From NCBI GenBank assembly GCA_947568835.1, contig OX387605.1, positions 25,334,784-25,398,783 on the forward strand: a stretch of DNA of 64,000 nucleotides. Reading direction: 5' to 3'. The translations under genes and the position numbers were made by a program. Below are positions 14,186 to 27,780 of the stretch, piece after piece (position 1 is the first letter of the stretch; each line of letters starts with the position of its first letter). The notes beneath the pieces were generated by a model. That model searched no databases, had not been told where the DNA came from, and saw only the letters and a program-made list of their open reading frames with translations. The DNA comes from Protonemura montana (Eukaryota > Arthropoda > Insecta > Plecoptera > Nemouridae).

Positions 14186-14340
14186 ATTGGCCCGGAGACC
14201 GAGGCTTGCCGCGCGCTCATTGGTCGTCGAGTCGGGCGTCGAATGTTGTGACACCGACGCTCGACGCCGAGCACCTGACTCGTTGGACGCGGTGAGCGGT
14301 GCGGTAAATGGGGTGGTTTAAAATTACGGCTACATTTTCG
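14186..14340 (+). promoter_or_regulatory. Possible G2/M-type regulatory cluster
   Basis: Two ATTGG (inverted CCAAT) boxes at 14186-14190 and 14219-14223 have first bases 33 bp apart, the spacing usual for paired NF-Y sites in G2/M promoters. A third CCAAT in the opposite direction lies at 13998-14002. Downstream are CpG-rich sequence, a donor-like GCG then GTGAGC near 14291, and TTTAAA near 14320, which is an accepted variant of the CHR element. It could be an enhancer or alternative promoter of cdc25. Chance is possible in 27 kb of DNA. Confidence 0.25.
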
Positions 14341-17300
14341 AATTTACTGTTTCATTTTCTAAAAGGGGTGCAGGCGGTCCTGCGATTCATAGCAAACTAG
14401 AAGCCTAAAAAGTTGTTTTTGGCTAATCTTAGACCGTGCTATATAGCCTAAAGTGCGAGTGAGACAGATGTGTAATCTCACTCCATTCAGCAAGCAAAAG
14501 GGTTGAAAGGGTAGCTGGCAAAAGAAATATACGATTATGACAATTTATTGAAAAAATATCTGTTCAAATCAAATCATTTTTTTTTAAATAATCTAGGGTG
14601 TCGGTTTATTCTGGCTTGATTATAATACAATTCTAATCACGTTTATACTACAATTACGTCAATTACTGACTGACTTAGTACAATTTAACCTAATTATAAA
14701 ATTGCAATCTAAAAGTTAATATTGTCATTGAAACAGCTCAAAATTATGTTCGATCACAAACCAAAACGCCGCGTATAGATGATGAAAGTTAAGTTTAGAT
14801 TGATTTATATTTCAATTTTTGCTTTGATGCAAAACCCTAAACACGGTAGGACACGACAATGTAAGACCCTGTCCGGGTGTTCACCGAACAATAGCAGGTA
14901 CCTACTGGCCGCGATCCGTGGTCTTCATAGATGAAACAAAACTTCAAGCGTCGCGTATTTCTGATTTTTATGTTTTTTGTTTCTATAAAATTGTCATTTT
15001 CATAGTTTTGGATCATTATTTCGTACACCCAACGTGCCACAGACTTAAAATAAATCTCATTGTATAGACGATACAATTCTGTAGAAGGTCCCGTAATTTC
15101 ATTACTGTAACGCTATTATTACTAACTTAAAAAAATGTTGAAAGTCAAAAAAAGATTGATAAAATTAGAGTGCAAGTACAGCCGCAAGTCTTGCAATAGC
15201 TTTAGGATGGAGGCGGTCTAGTTGTAACAAGGATCTCAGATTTGCTCAGGAAAAATGTTTGCATTTCCCCAGGAGAAATGTTTCCATTTTCCCCCCGAGC
15301 TGATTTCCAGAATGTTTATAGTGTCCAGATTGTTTCCATCCAGATGACAAGGATAAAATTCCTGGTTGGAGGAGACTTAAAAACCTGCGCAGGATCTGGT
15401 TCGTAAATCCACTTAACATGTTGGCTGTTGTCCAATGCAAGCTTCACGAATCAAATCAATCCACCCGTGCCATCCTCGAACGTGCAACAAACTAGTAACC
15501 CGTTGATCTTATCCCTCGCCTTGCTGTATTTCCAATCACTGAGATCCACGGCGAATTGTGCATCGGATGCAATCCTCGCATTTCTGCAATGGCCCGTTGC
15601 ACCGCCCGCGTGCAGAGATCTGCAGCCTCCCGCCGCACACTTCTGCACGCTCCGCTGCCTACCCAACAGGGGCACTCCACAGCGCCTTCACGTCTTCAGG
15701 GCGTAGGGGCGCCTGTGTTGGCACCGCGGTGGTCGGAATAACATAAAATCTCAGCATTGCATGGGTCTGAGGGGATTTCTGTAATCTAATAGACAGTCCT
15801 ATATGTGCTTGTGAGCTTGCCGATTTTGAATGAAAACATTCGTATAAGTAATTCGCTTTGACTTGTATCTATTACCAGGCTAGCAGCCATGAATATCTCA
15901 TAGCGCAGTAATTTTTATTCTCTGAAAACATTGTCTGGAATTGTATTAAAACCTAGTATAAGGTATTAAAAGAGGGATCTGCAGCTAATAAAAACTAATC
16001 GATGGTCTCATCGAACCCGACTATCGCCCCTCCATCCACCGTGCCATGAGGGCGATCTGCTCCTAGTGGCCTCGCATGGTCACAAAAAGTCTGCGTTCCC
16101 ACGGACAGGAAGGCGAGGATGTAGGAAACCCGCGCATTGTCATGCGTGCCGGTCGCCGATAGAGCTGCTTTTGCCGCCGGGCAAAAAGCCGCGACTTGTC
16201 GTGGCTAGGCGATGTGCTCGGGAATTGTGTATTGCTATATATATATATATCTATCTTGCTGCCTATCATGGCCGACTAACGACCTTATGGACGCTTGAAA
16301 GAACTCCATCCAGCTCCCACCCACTTCTAATGCAACGATGTCAGCGCTAAACATTAAAGTCTTCTAAAGTTACCCACTCGTAACGTGTCTCATCCTACAC
16401 TAGCTGACAACCCCCATTCCCATCCTCAGATTGTCAAGGTTTCCAACCAACGGTAATGTCACACAATATTTTGTCATTACGTTCATTACTGGCGTCTCCC
16501 AATGTGTTTTCCTGAACAAAACAAATCATTTTGAAGTGTATACACTTAGCAATTCGCAGGGTCAGGAAATCGCGGTAATCAAGCGCTGGTAATCATGGGA
16601 GGGTGGAATACCAGTCATTAAAACATCGTTAGTGTCATGCCTTATCGACAAGACGGTATGAATTTAGCTGTTAAGTATGTGTTACCGTTTGGGGTTGACT
16701 GGTCTGCATTGTACGAGCTAATGTTCTTCAACGCATACCATAGGAGTGAGACTATATGCAAGGTTTTAGTTCGCTAATCGTCGTCGTCGCGAATTTCCCC
16801 AATAACCACCCAGGGGTTTCTTTGAAACTAACTGGCATTTTGACGGGGAAAACGTTCGCTTTGCGCAGGGCATATCGTCCAGGCTTTGATTGACGGGGGA
16901 TTGCTTCTCTTATTGCTTTGTTGTGAACGAATCGGACAAAAACAGTTCGCGAACGCGGCGAACCACAAAACCGAGATAGCAAAATTGTATCCTGACTCGG
17001 CAAGGCAATATGCATATTGACTGTTGCTGAAAATAACTCGACCAACGAGTATGAACGCTTGGTCTGGGGTTGAGATAGTGGTGTGTGCATCATAATACTA
17101 CATTAATGGCAGCCGATCGAGATAGTTGGTCCCAGATCGATGTGCCCCGTCGCCCATGATGGAACTGCATCCCGATGCATTATGCTGACGAATGCATGGA
17201 GGTCGCCCGCCGTCTAGACTCGGAAATCAGTCTCGACCCGTGTTGTCGATCGCTCAAAGTGCACGGGTTTGCACACCTTTGACATGCATCCGCTCGCCGA

Positions 17301-18059
17301 CTGCATACATCACGCACGCAAATCGCCTTCCTGTCCCATGCGCTGACTGACACCTAGACCTGATGGCGAGCTCGCCGCAGGGCCTGGCAGTCGGCCACGT
17401 GGGTGCTTGTGCTATGGACTGCAAGTAGTGGACTGTTATGAAATGTTAGTGTAGTTGGACCAAGTATTGCGTTATCATTTCGAGTGTACATTCAAGTTCG
17501 CGCCATTCGGTAGGCTGTCAAACTGGACTCGTGCGGGCGGCAAGACAGTAGAGATGCGATTTTCATTTTTCCGTCGGTACAGAACGTATCCTGCCCGAAG
17601 ATTTTCTCTAAAAGTTTTGTCTGCCCATGAAAGCTCTTGGAAACCCGGGGAAGTTCAAACAGCGGCACAAACTGCTGTTATACTTGGATCACACTCTCTG
17701 TTGCATTGAGGTTATGATCGCTTGACGATTGATTAGTGGGGTTTATGAAAAACAGTTGAAAACAAAGTGATTCAAGGAAAAGAACGGGTTAAGGTTAAGG
17801 AAAGCGGCGAGAACAAAGTGACAGTGTGTGGTACCACGTAACTCTATCATTAGATGTTACAGTGCTGCTCTGAGGGCTGAAACGCTAGAAAGTCGGAACT
17901 AGTCCCAATGCCTTCTTCGTGATTGTCAGAAATAACAGGAAATATTCCAAAAACCCGCGAAAATACGTGGTCAGAAAACCTGAGCTAACTCGAAAATACT
18001 GAAAAGTGTAATCTCGGCCCGAGCCTGACGGGTAGAGTTTGGTCGGTGGTTTGGTCGGT

Positions 18060-18150
18060 ACCCTTCCCTGATAATGTTTGGCGCCGTCACTTCGAGACTG
18101 CCGCCTCTCGGATCTCGGAAGCCGAGCTGTTATCGCTAACAATCAGCGAG
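18060..18150 (+). promoter_or_regulatory. Isolated E2F-like site in GC-rich DNA
   Basis: TTTGGCGCC near 18078 matches the E2F consensus TTTSSCGC and sits in a CpG-rich patch upstream of cdc25. Nothing else supports a promoter here. Confidence 0.18.
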
Positions 18151-21100
18151 GCGCACGCTCAGCTGATCGCTCGGCAGTCGTGTCGTTCTAGCTGGCAGTG
18201 ACTTGATATTATCAGTAGGTGTACCGTATCGATGGACGTTGCTACCCACGGGGCTCTCTGCAGACAACATCACTTACTCCGGCTCTGGTGGTGAGACTTG
18301 ATTTGTTATTATATATATACACCCTGTGATCATCTCGTGGTCTCTAACTCCCTGGCATTTTATGATCGGTTCGTGGGTCGCTTGTCTGGTTTCCTGAACT
18401 CCCAGCTTGTTCTTGTCACTAAGTTGATAAACGAGTCGCAAGAGGGTTTTATCATAAGAGAAGTTTCTTCAAAATCCTTCGAAAAAAGCCTTTAAAATCC
18501 TAGATTTCTGGAAACAATGACCGCTAGATCCTAGTACAGTTAGGTTCGGGCAGCGGCTCGGGTGAGGTACAAGATGTGACTTCCACGCTAATGATGAAGT
18601 GCAAACAAAATAATCTGATGCCAGTCATCTCAGTCATTGCTCACTTTGTGGTATTTGCCTTCAATCATCTCAGCTCGATACAGGCTAAAAGTACGAGAAG
18701 CTCTGTCCAAGATATTGCTTTGGTGCAGCAAATACATCTTGCCGACTTGGCGCGATTGTGATCTCCTACACTGCCGCTCATTGGCTGGCTGGGAAACAGG
18801 AAACGAATCTCGTGGATGCACTTTCTGTGCGGTCAAAACGGCGCGAGTGTTGTGTCGTGTACCTCGGTTCCTGGCCGGAAATGCATTGAATTTAGAGTCG
18901 TAAACCGCAGTCTTCAAATAAATGCCACCTTTCTGAAAACTGCGAACTGAATTGTGCTGAAATAGCAAACACACACTGTGACCAACTGGCTCACTTCACC
19001 CCGCTTCATATGTTTGCTCTGTTATTTCCCTGAAACAATGGCTTCGCTTGTTCTCATTACAAAACCCAAATAGCATTGTTCGTTCGACAAGCGAGCACCA
19101 TGAGTGCCAGGTAGCACCAGTTTGCCGGTAAATATGCAGATTTGCGATAGCGCGGCACTAAATATTCACCGCCGTTCGCCGGCCGAAATAGTAACGCGAT
19201 GTGCCTATTTCTGGGCGCAGGTTAGCGGGTATCTAGGTGATCATTGTCGCACAGAGATCTATTAATAGTACCTTTGTGCGTGATGGTATCAATTCGAAAT
19301 ATCCCGTTAATGACGGTGCCTTTTCAGACCAGTAAATATCATTTTCGAATAGATCATGATTCGTGTGCACGTGGAAGTCTATAGATAATATCGAGAATGT
19401 CGCCACATATTAAGTGTACCAGTTGTCGACGTCACTACAATTGCAATTCTAATTGAAATCCGTTAGCCTGACAACATTCTAATGTTTACATACGCTTTTT
19501 TTTGTGGTTGATTTTCCGCGAAGCGGTGAGAAGAAAATGGCGGCAATTCTGTTTATCTAGACGCCAGTAGCTCTTGTACACACAATGTAGTGGTCAAACT
19601 TGATGCAAGCCAGTCATTGGCCACCCCACAACGCATTGGGATGCCTAAACCGGCAAGATCAGCCTCGCTACCACCCCACGATAACTTGTTGAAAGAGCCT
19701 AAACACGATGCGTTTCTTGCGTATTACGTCATTGCTACAGCGCTCTAATTGCGTGCACTTGTCTTGTGTCGATGACGTGTGAGGAAGTTTGTTTACACTA
19801 GCAGAGAGCGACGGAAGAGAGAGAGAGCTCAGTCGCGAGATAAAGCGAGATGACGAGATGTGTCCTAGTTGAGATGGATAGAGACGGAGGCGGTGTTGAT
19901 AAGGTCAATGGCTGCAGGGCGTTGTATGTACACACATGGATTGCTTGGCGCAAGGCGTTTGTTATCAGCTCGGCGCGTTTCCGCGGGGAATCCAGACCAA
20001 GGGGCATGGCCGAGTGGCACATGGCAAGGCTCGCCGCGAATCACTTTGGTAGCTCGGCTATCGAAACGTTTCTCCAATTGTGGTGTTCTTCCGGACAATG
20101 AAATGGTAGTGGTTCCGACGATTGCAAGTCAGACTTCCCCTAAGACAGGGGCAGGGAGACCCTCGGGTCCCAGCCATGTGATGATCGTCCCTTCGGCCCA
20201 CACCTTGGCGCTTGCACCCGAGACGGTCCCGCGGTTCACACGGGGTAGGGGGGTTCATGTCCCGGTGGACGTCGGGGAAAGAGGCATGGGAACGGCAAGT
20301 CTAGATGGAGGTGCTGGTCTGGACAGCATTGCCATGCCACGGTGGGTCTACTCTCAAATGTGGAAAAAATTGTCATGCAGGCGCCCCAGGTCAAAAATAG
20401 GTCGCACAGTGAACTGATTATAGTTTAAATTCCTATGACGCATCTTCTAGACTAAGTTCTGACGATGAGTGTTTCAGCTATTTCAGCTCGCTGAACTTTT
20501 CCCTCTATTTTCAAGAAACAACCTGTTTAGTTGAAATTGAAACTGGCAATAGCCAAAGATTCTCCGTAAAGCGGCAAGACGGATGAAAACTAGCGGCAAG
20601 TCCGTGAGAACGGATATATAAGCATAAAACACGCCTGCAATGACATTTTTCTAAGCATGCATTCGATCGTGGTGTTCCTTTCTTACCCTAGATTATTGTC
20701 CTGAGTTGAGACGAGACGGGTAACAACTCCATTTCTAGATGTGAAATCGCGGATTGTCTGACCTGCTCATGACCGCGTTCACTGTCGAGGAAAATGAAGC
20801 AGAGATTGATTAAAATGTTGTTGGTATCGTCCTACCTAGCGCCTCTCTGTTCCTCTGCGGTGTCGTACCTTGCGCGGGCAAAAGTCTGGGTGAAATGCTC
20901 AAGTTTCGGGTGCCCCCCTACGCGCTACGCCACGGAGATTTCAACGCGCGACGTCCAGTCTTTGGAAGTCGCGCCGGTCCAACCTCTTGGAGGCCACCAA
21001 TGTTTTCTGTCAGATGGACACTCGGGGGAGTGAGGGGAGGTGGTACATTTTGGACTTATAGGTGTGCCTTGACGCCTGTTAGGAAAAGGCAAAGAAAACA

Positions 21101-22617
21101 AACGTAATATTCGAGGACAGGCGCGTTTTTTGCAAACGTATCCAAGTTCCAAAGAAAAGTCAAGTCCCATCCCATTCTGACCTCGCGTCTCGCTTTGAAA
21201 AATACACAAATGAGTCGTTCGGATCGCGCCGACGCGTGCGCCGTCGTGGCCTGCAGTGACGTCCAGGTGCGTCCCGCCTGACAGAGTGCATCGTTGCACA
21301 TGCGCCCCGCTGCAGGGCAGTGGCCGGTTGCGTTGCTAGGGAGTCCGATGGTCGACTCCTAGAACCCGTTTCTCCTGTTTCGCGCCCACATGCTCTGGTT
21401 GGACCCGGTCAGCCCTGATCCTGCATAAATCCCAGGTCTTTGTACGCAGAGTTCGGTATATCATGCGCTTATCACGGATTGCATGTGCCACCCGCTGGTA
21501 ATCTTGACATCGAAGAAGCCCTCTGTTGGTCTTGGCACGGGCTCACTTGGCGTTGAAGTCACTTTGGGCAGCGACATTTTGCTTGCATATTTCACTGGGA
21601 CGTCTGGTCGGACATGGAGGCGTCAACGATGCCTGCGAAGTGCAGTCCTCGCGTGATCCTTGCATCCTGATGAAAACCTGCCGCTCAGCCGCAGTCGGCT
21701 CGCTAATTGTCCTGCGAATCAGTACTTTCGAGAAACTTAACTTTGTGCCTCGAATAGAATCAAGGCTGCGTTACCATGGTACCTCTCGTCAAGAGGTCCG
21801 CGTCCATTCGGACGTTTCGACTGCTGGTATCGGCTATGTTTCTGTCGGCGTATCGGCGGCAGCGTCGGCGTCACGGTTTGTCCCTCCCCCTATGTAATCA
21901 CCCTCGGCATTGTGCTGGAGTTTGATATCAAACGAGTGTTCGTGTGCAGAGAGCTATCGCACTCGGAGAGTGGCCGACTGCTCCATGGTCGCCATGGTTT
22001 CTCGTATTAAGGAAACTAGAAGACCGAGACTTTCCATGGCTGTTTTCTATAATAGAACAGATTTTTATATTCAAACTGCTTCTGGACCTTTTAGTCAGCG
22101 TTTTCATGTAAACCTATGGCACGTAAGCCGGGGACTAAACTGATGCTTCCTCCCGGCGGCCACTCTCCGCCTACCACTGCTCTCTTGGCGCAATAACGAG
22201 CACCCCCGGTACAAGCTACATCTGCCCCGAGCGCGCACGCCTGTCTCCAGCTGTCTCTGTCGACGCCGACGTCGCCGTCACCGGGTGACTCATCCATCCA
22301 TCCTGGCAGTCACTCGATGGACCCCCTGAGTGTCTAGATTCCCTTGTCTGACAGTTATAGAGACTGGAGGCGGCAACGACATGAAAGCCACAGCGATGAC
22401 CGGACCATACTTTGAAGAATTAAGTTACTGACAATTAATCAATTGGGTGCTCCACGAGATTATTTCAACCCTCGGAAGGTTGATGTTTCAAGTTTTCTAT
22501 CTTGGGCTTTCCGAGCGCAGTTGTTGATCGACTTAGGGGTGCTAATTCACTTGCACGGTGTGTTTAATTTCATTCTAATATATACCAATTGTTCTTCCAA
22601 ACGTGAACTATTCTCGT

Positions 22618-22646
22618 GGGGGGGGGGGGGGGGGGGGGAGGGGGGG
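22618..22646. repeat. Poly-G run
   Basis: About twenty-eight G with one A. A second run lies at 22787-22800. Confidence 0.9.
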
Positions 22647-25600
22647 AAGTAACCGAGTTGTGCGCCAAAATTTGAAATGTTCCCTCTGCTCGATGTGTTA
22701 TCTACAGCAGGGGCTTCGACCCCTACGTTCCGCTAGGCCAGGCTCACAAAGGCATCTGGGAGCCAGACTGCGACGGAATGAGGGAAGGGGGGGGGGGGGG
22801 CTGCATCGAATACGCACACACACACTGAAGGTACACAAGGATCACTTGTCACGCACAAAGCCAGCTCCACGCATTGTCTACCGGGTCTAGGTGCGAGCGA
22901 ATCGCACCCTTGCCAGTGCTAAACTGCCGCCTCGTACGGTCGCTTTTCGCGTGGCCTCGACGGGCACGTGCCCGGCGAATCGGGGAGGTTGGCACATTAA
23001 TTTCCCACCCTTATGAATGTCGCCGAGCCCAGCACCTTGAGGGGGGGAGGGGTGCTGTCTGGCAGAAATAGGCCAGGGTTTCCCTGGGCATTGCATCGGA
23101 GGGTGCCCTTCCCGCCAGATCGGTGTTTATATTATAATCGCTATCGGATCGGGAAGGGACCCCGCCTGCTTGCCTGCCGTATTGCTGTTTGGATCCCTTC
23201 TGTCTGGCTCCCAACTATTTGGCGGGTATTTTTCGAGCTGCGGGTCTGTTCATTTATGAGTGGTTGTTCCTATACAACTGCTTGCGACGGGATTTTGACA
23301 GGAATTCTCTACAAATCACCAATCGATTTCTTCTTGACCGTGGGTCGTTCTTTGACGAAACGGTGGTAGATTGTTGTATACCTGTCAAATTGTGATAGAG
23401 ACAAATATATCTTGTTGCGTCAATTTTTTTTAAATTCGTTTTTTTTCCAAAAATTCCAAAATTGTCACAAAATTCGGCGAAACAATCGTTTTGCTTATGA
23501 ACTGTTTGTGAGGTGCGGTCACGCAGTTACTAACTTGGTTGTGCATGTAGTACATAAGCAGCAAACCAGTTGGTAATTGAATTTTTTATTATGATTAGTA
23601 TTTTTTTCTTCACATTTTGTGACATGGTTTTGACAGATTTAGCATTGCAGCAAACATCTCTTATCACGGCCTATCTTTGCCCTCAAAGCCGTTGGTTGGT
23701 ATGTCGCGAAACTCCGACGTCGCCTCTCCACCTCGGCAGCCCACCGTTTTGCGGCGAGTCAACTTTGTGCTCGGCTGGATCCCAAATAGCGACTTCTTAT
23801 TGTTATCAAAACACATCCGATTTGCGATTTAACATCTTGAAAGGCGGCCCCCATCCCCTCCAAGGGGTCCACGCCGAGCCGGCATCTGTCTCGAGGGATC
23901 CCTAAAAACCGAGCGCCTTGGTAACTCCTTGGCCTCGCACCCCAGACGACCCCAGAGACGAAAAGCCAGCTGACATCTTACATAGGAGCTATAACAATGC
24001 CCTGTGCAGTTAGTACCAATATGAGCACTTACATGTGCGGTGAGAGACTTGGTCGACAGAGAGTGGCTGACTTGTCGCTTGCTGGTTTCAAATCTTCTAG
24101 ATAAATACCATGTTTGAACGAAAACGCTGCGGCTGCTACGATTCTCACTTTTAAAGCTGGTGTTTCTAGAGGCAATGCCTCTGTTTACTCCAGAAAACAT
24201 CAAACATCTTACAATATCTTCAATATCTTACATCTTTGAGACCAAACGCCCAAAAATATGCTAAAGGCAGTCTGACAAAAAACCATTTATACTTGACGTG
24301 TAAACAAAGGGGTCGAATCACTGAGACCCTGTGGACGAGCAGCATGGTCCCATGCCTTCCTGTTCCTGTTGGTTCCTGGAGTCGGCGCTTGCCACCATTG
24401 CAGAGTTCAACGCTGGGACCATGCTGGCAGTCTGCCACCCTCAGACCGGCCAAGACTCTCGACCGGAGGCTGCATCTTAGCTCCCCCTGCATCCAAGGTG
24501 CAACTCCTTGGCATTGTTACCCGATGGCAGGCGGCGCGTGCCCCAGCCAGCTTGTATTGGCTACTTCCGATTTCCTTGCCTTGTGTTCCCGTTCGACGTT
24601 CCACCCCAAGGCGCCGATCTTTATACAATTTACTGCCCAGCTTCCCTTCGATTCCTCCTGCCCCGATATTATATTATTACGGGCCGTTCTTTAAACGGAC
24701 GGGTAGATCCGGGTCCCCTTATGTCTTGTTGTTCCGATTGTTCCCACCCGGCTTCGACGGGATCCCTGAGGACGGCGAAACAATGTCCATGGGAACATTG
24801 GCTTGTATCGCAAACGTCTGGCTGCGTTCGGCAAGCCATTTTCTTCCGTCTAAGAGCATCTCTGGTGTCCTCCTCGGCCCTCAGGGTTTTTGGGTTGAAT
24901 CCCAGTCGATCCTGTCGATGCTTGCCTGTTCGCTCCTGAAAAGTCTGCTATGAAACGTGGAATAGCTGACGACTGCTAGTTTCTGCGACGCAAGTGTGCG
25001 GACACAAACAGAAATGAGTGCTGACTTGAGACATGAAACAAACAACTGCTGTTTCCGCTTTTCGGTAAAACAATCTACATCGCCTTTCATCTCAAGAGGC
25101 AGACTTTCCTTACCTCCACAGAGCAAGGGAAATGCCACCGATCTATCAAACCTCCTCCTGACACAGTGAGACGTCCTCGTTCCATCCTGTGACCGCATCC
25201 TCGCCCTCGCCGAGGACATATCTCGGTTCACACGCTCTTCGGAGCAGCGCGCCGCGGTCGGGGGTTTGTACGGCGACCTCGCCACACATTCCCATAGCGT
25301 CCCTCCACGCACACACATGCCGCACCCGGCGACGCATATGCTGCGATAGAAGCACGCAATCGCCGGCCACGGAGGGTGGCAGTGTTCTAGCTAATGAGCG
25401 GCGCGAGGGAGGGCGGTGGCCGTGGACCATCCGACACATCTGTGTGTGGATTTGACGGGCGGACAGCGTCTGGGCGCGATGGTTCATGCCGTTGCTTGAT
25501 GTCGATGGGCTTTGTTCAGTCAGGCAGAGGCGATATGTTCCGATTGATGACGTTGACGTGCTTTGCCAGGCCTTGATACCTCCCATTAAGTTGACTGTCA

Positions 25601-27594
25601 AGGAGGGCTTGCAGAGATGGTGACACAGCTGAGACACAATTTGTGCTATCTCCATTATTTTAAGGGCTGGTATCACTGACTGCAATGAATATATCTTTAT
25701 AAGCCGAATTCCTAACCAACCAAATGTCAAAATGGTATATAATCGTGAATTTTCCGGCGGTCTATCCACTCCATAAGCCGTCCATTTTGTGTCGACGATT
25801 TTCGCGCAACCCGGCATGTTCAATGCACTCTGGCCGGGGTGTTGTCTCGTCACACCCGGCATATAATAGTCCAGCGTCTCGGTCAGTCACTTCAAGAGCA
25901 CATCCTGCCTGGTGTTCACATCCTTACGCACCACTTGAATGCATAAAATTCGCAGATTAGTGCGCCAACATATGTACATACCATCATACACATGCGTGTG
26001 ATCGCTATGCTGGCGGCGCTGTGTCGTACCATTAGCATGTGCTGGTCAGGCCCCCATAGAGTCGCACATAATCCACGTGTACTTGACCGGCGAATGATAC
26101 CGACCCAACGTGCCGTGATCGACATGCGTTTGCATTTGTTTTTCTCCAGATTAACAGCCGAACAGGTCGAGTCCGTTTCGCGACTAACTTTGATTGTTGG
26201 TTTTTCTGTGAAAGCTATTTTAAAAGGTTTCAAAGTTGGATTGTTTGTTGTCTGTGGCCTTGTGATAACATTTTAGAACAGTTATTTCGTTTCTAGCTAT
26301 TGTTAAACTTTTAATTACGCGATTTCTTTCCTCGCCTGCGAGTGATAATTTGATCCAGATTCCTAGACGCTATAAGGTGATCATTTCATATTATTACAAT
26401 TATTTAATTTCACAACGTATAGCAGTACCTTGTATCAATTATCATTATTCATTTTTACATTTTAACTTATCAGATTTTCAACGTTGCGTGTTAAAGAATG
26501 CATGTTTCTTTATAAATTTAAAGTTTTATTCTTTGATAAAACACCATCTTGTCGGAGTGGGTCTAAACGGTCAGCAACGAGGATAGCGATTGGGTTACGT
26601 TAGGCGGGAAATGCTCCGTAACCATGGAAACGGATACACAAATTGAGCAAAGCCCCAGAGATTTCCAGTGCCAAGTGGCGAAATAGAATGACCCAAGGGG
26701 CTTTGCCACGAGCGATGTTGAGATTGCAGTTGTTATGTGCCATTGTTAGGATTGGGTGAGATATAATTGGAAGCCATGCGTTTTCATCTCGCGTTTCTTT
26801 GTTGGTTATAATTCGCCGATAACCGTTTCATCGTGTTAATTCGTATTGTTGTTTCTGCGATTTTGATTTTCGTAAAACATTTGGCGAGTCGAGGACGAGA
26901 TCTTCTCATACTACCGAGTGTACGAGTCGTCTGCGGATTTCGCGACTGCTGTTTGGCCAGGTTGGAATATCATCCCGCCTAACACTTTCGGCGTATCATT
27001 GTTGACCTAGCCACATCTTATCCATGATTACATAATCTAAACTTAAATTCGATAGCTGGGTAAACACCACTCATGTCAGGTTCAGAATAACCTTGTAGCA
27101 ACATCATTCATGAACGCTTTGCATACCATCAAACCATAAGATTGCATTATTGACATCGATATACGTATGCTTATACACAAGAGACTTATGCAGGCGACCA
27201 CTTCATGATCAAACCTAATCAAGACCGTGTCCGGGACTTGAACATCGCGAGAGATCCCCGAATAGTAGCAAAATGGTTGGTAGGTCGCAAGGGAAAAATA
27301 ACTTCTATGGCTACCTTAAAAATATTCCATGAATTAGTGATAATAAAAAGTTCAAAATTTAACTTTTACCATCTGTGCGAGAAAACATTTTTCTGCGATT
27401 GACTAGATTTTGTTTTAAATCCTGCCTAAATTCCTTCAAAGCGGTGGAAATTCCCAATATCGTCGCATTTCCCCAGTAAGTTCCTCTGAAGTCCCGCCAA
27501 GAAAGGAATGCTCATACCGCTGCCCGCGGCTTTGCTATGGTAATGAAGGTAATGAGGATGAATGTCATTTACCCCGTCCGCCGAGCAGAACGTT

Positions 27595-27780
27595 CGTGGA
27601 TTGGTCGGCAGCGTTCGTTTTGGCGGTCGACGGGCTGGGGCCAGCCTAGCTCGGCGCTCTGATCCCAGTCTTGTCTCAGATCGAACCTAGTGGTCGGAGA
27701 GTGTGGTGGTCTGTGTTGGGTTCGGTCTCGTGGTGTTAGTACGAGTGTTGCTAGTCTCTCCGTGACGGTCAGGGGTTGAG
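27595..27780 (+). promoter_or_regulatory. Probable cdc25 promoter and 5' UTR
   Basis: An inverted CCAAT box (ATTGG, 27600-27604) is followed by an E2F-like TTTTGGCGG at 27618-27626, then about 150 bp of GC-rich leader up to the MLWE start codon at 27781. CCAAT (NF-Y) plus E2F sites are typical of cell-cycle promoters, and String is a known E2F target in flies. I cannot place the transcription start. A weak initiator-like CCAGTC lies near 27665. The assignment rests on position and motif pairing. Confidence 0.5.

Larger units (their letters stand above)
14341..27560. other. No gene recognised; probable cdc25 upstream DNA
   Basis: This stretch passes from mixed composition to AT-rich DNA at about 26 kb. 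G-runs lie at 22618-22646 and 22787-22800, and a short (AT)n at about 16236-16250. The longest frame (238 codons, 25146-25862 -) has no recognisable domain and overlaps others. I see no exon with both splice sites and a protein signature, and no intact mobile element. Confidence 0.5.

Noticed and set aside
24236-24953. Three overlapping plus-strand frames of 143-194 codons
   Set aside because: All three frames being open at once points to a low stop-codon density, not to coding.
25146-25862. 238-codon open frame on the minus strand
   Set aside because: No domain, odd composition, overlapping frames also open, no splice or start context. Expected by chance in CpG-rich DNA.
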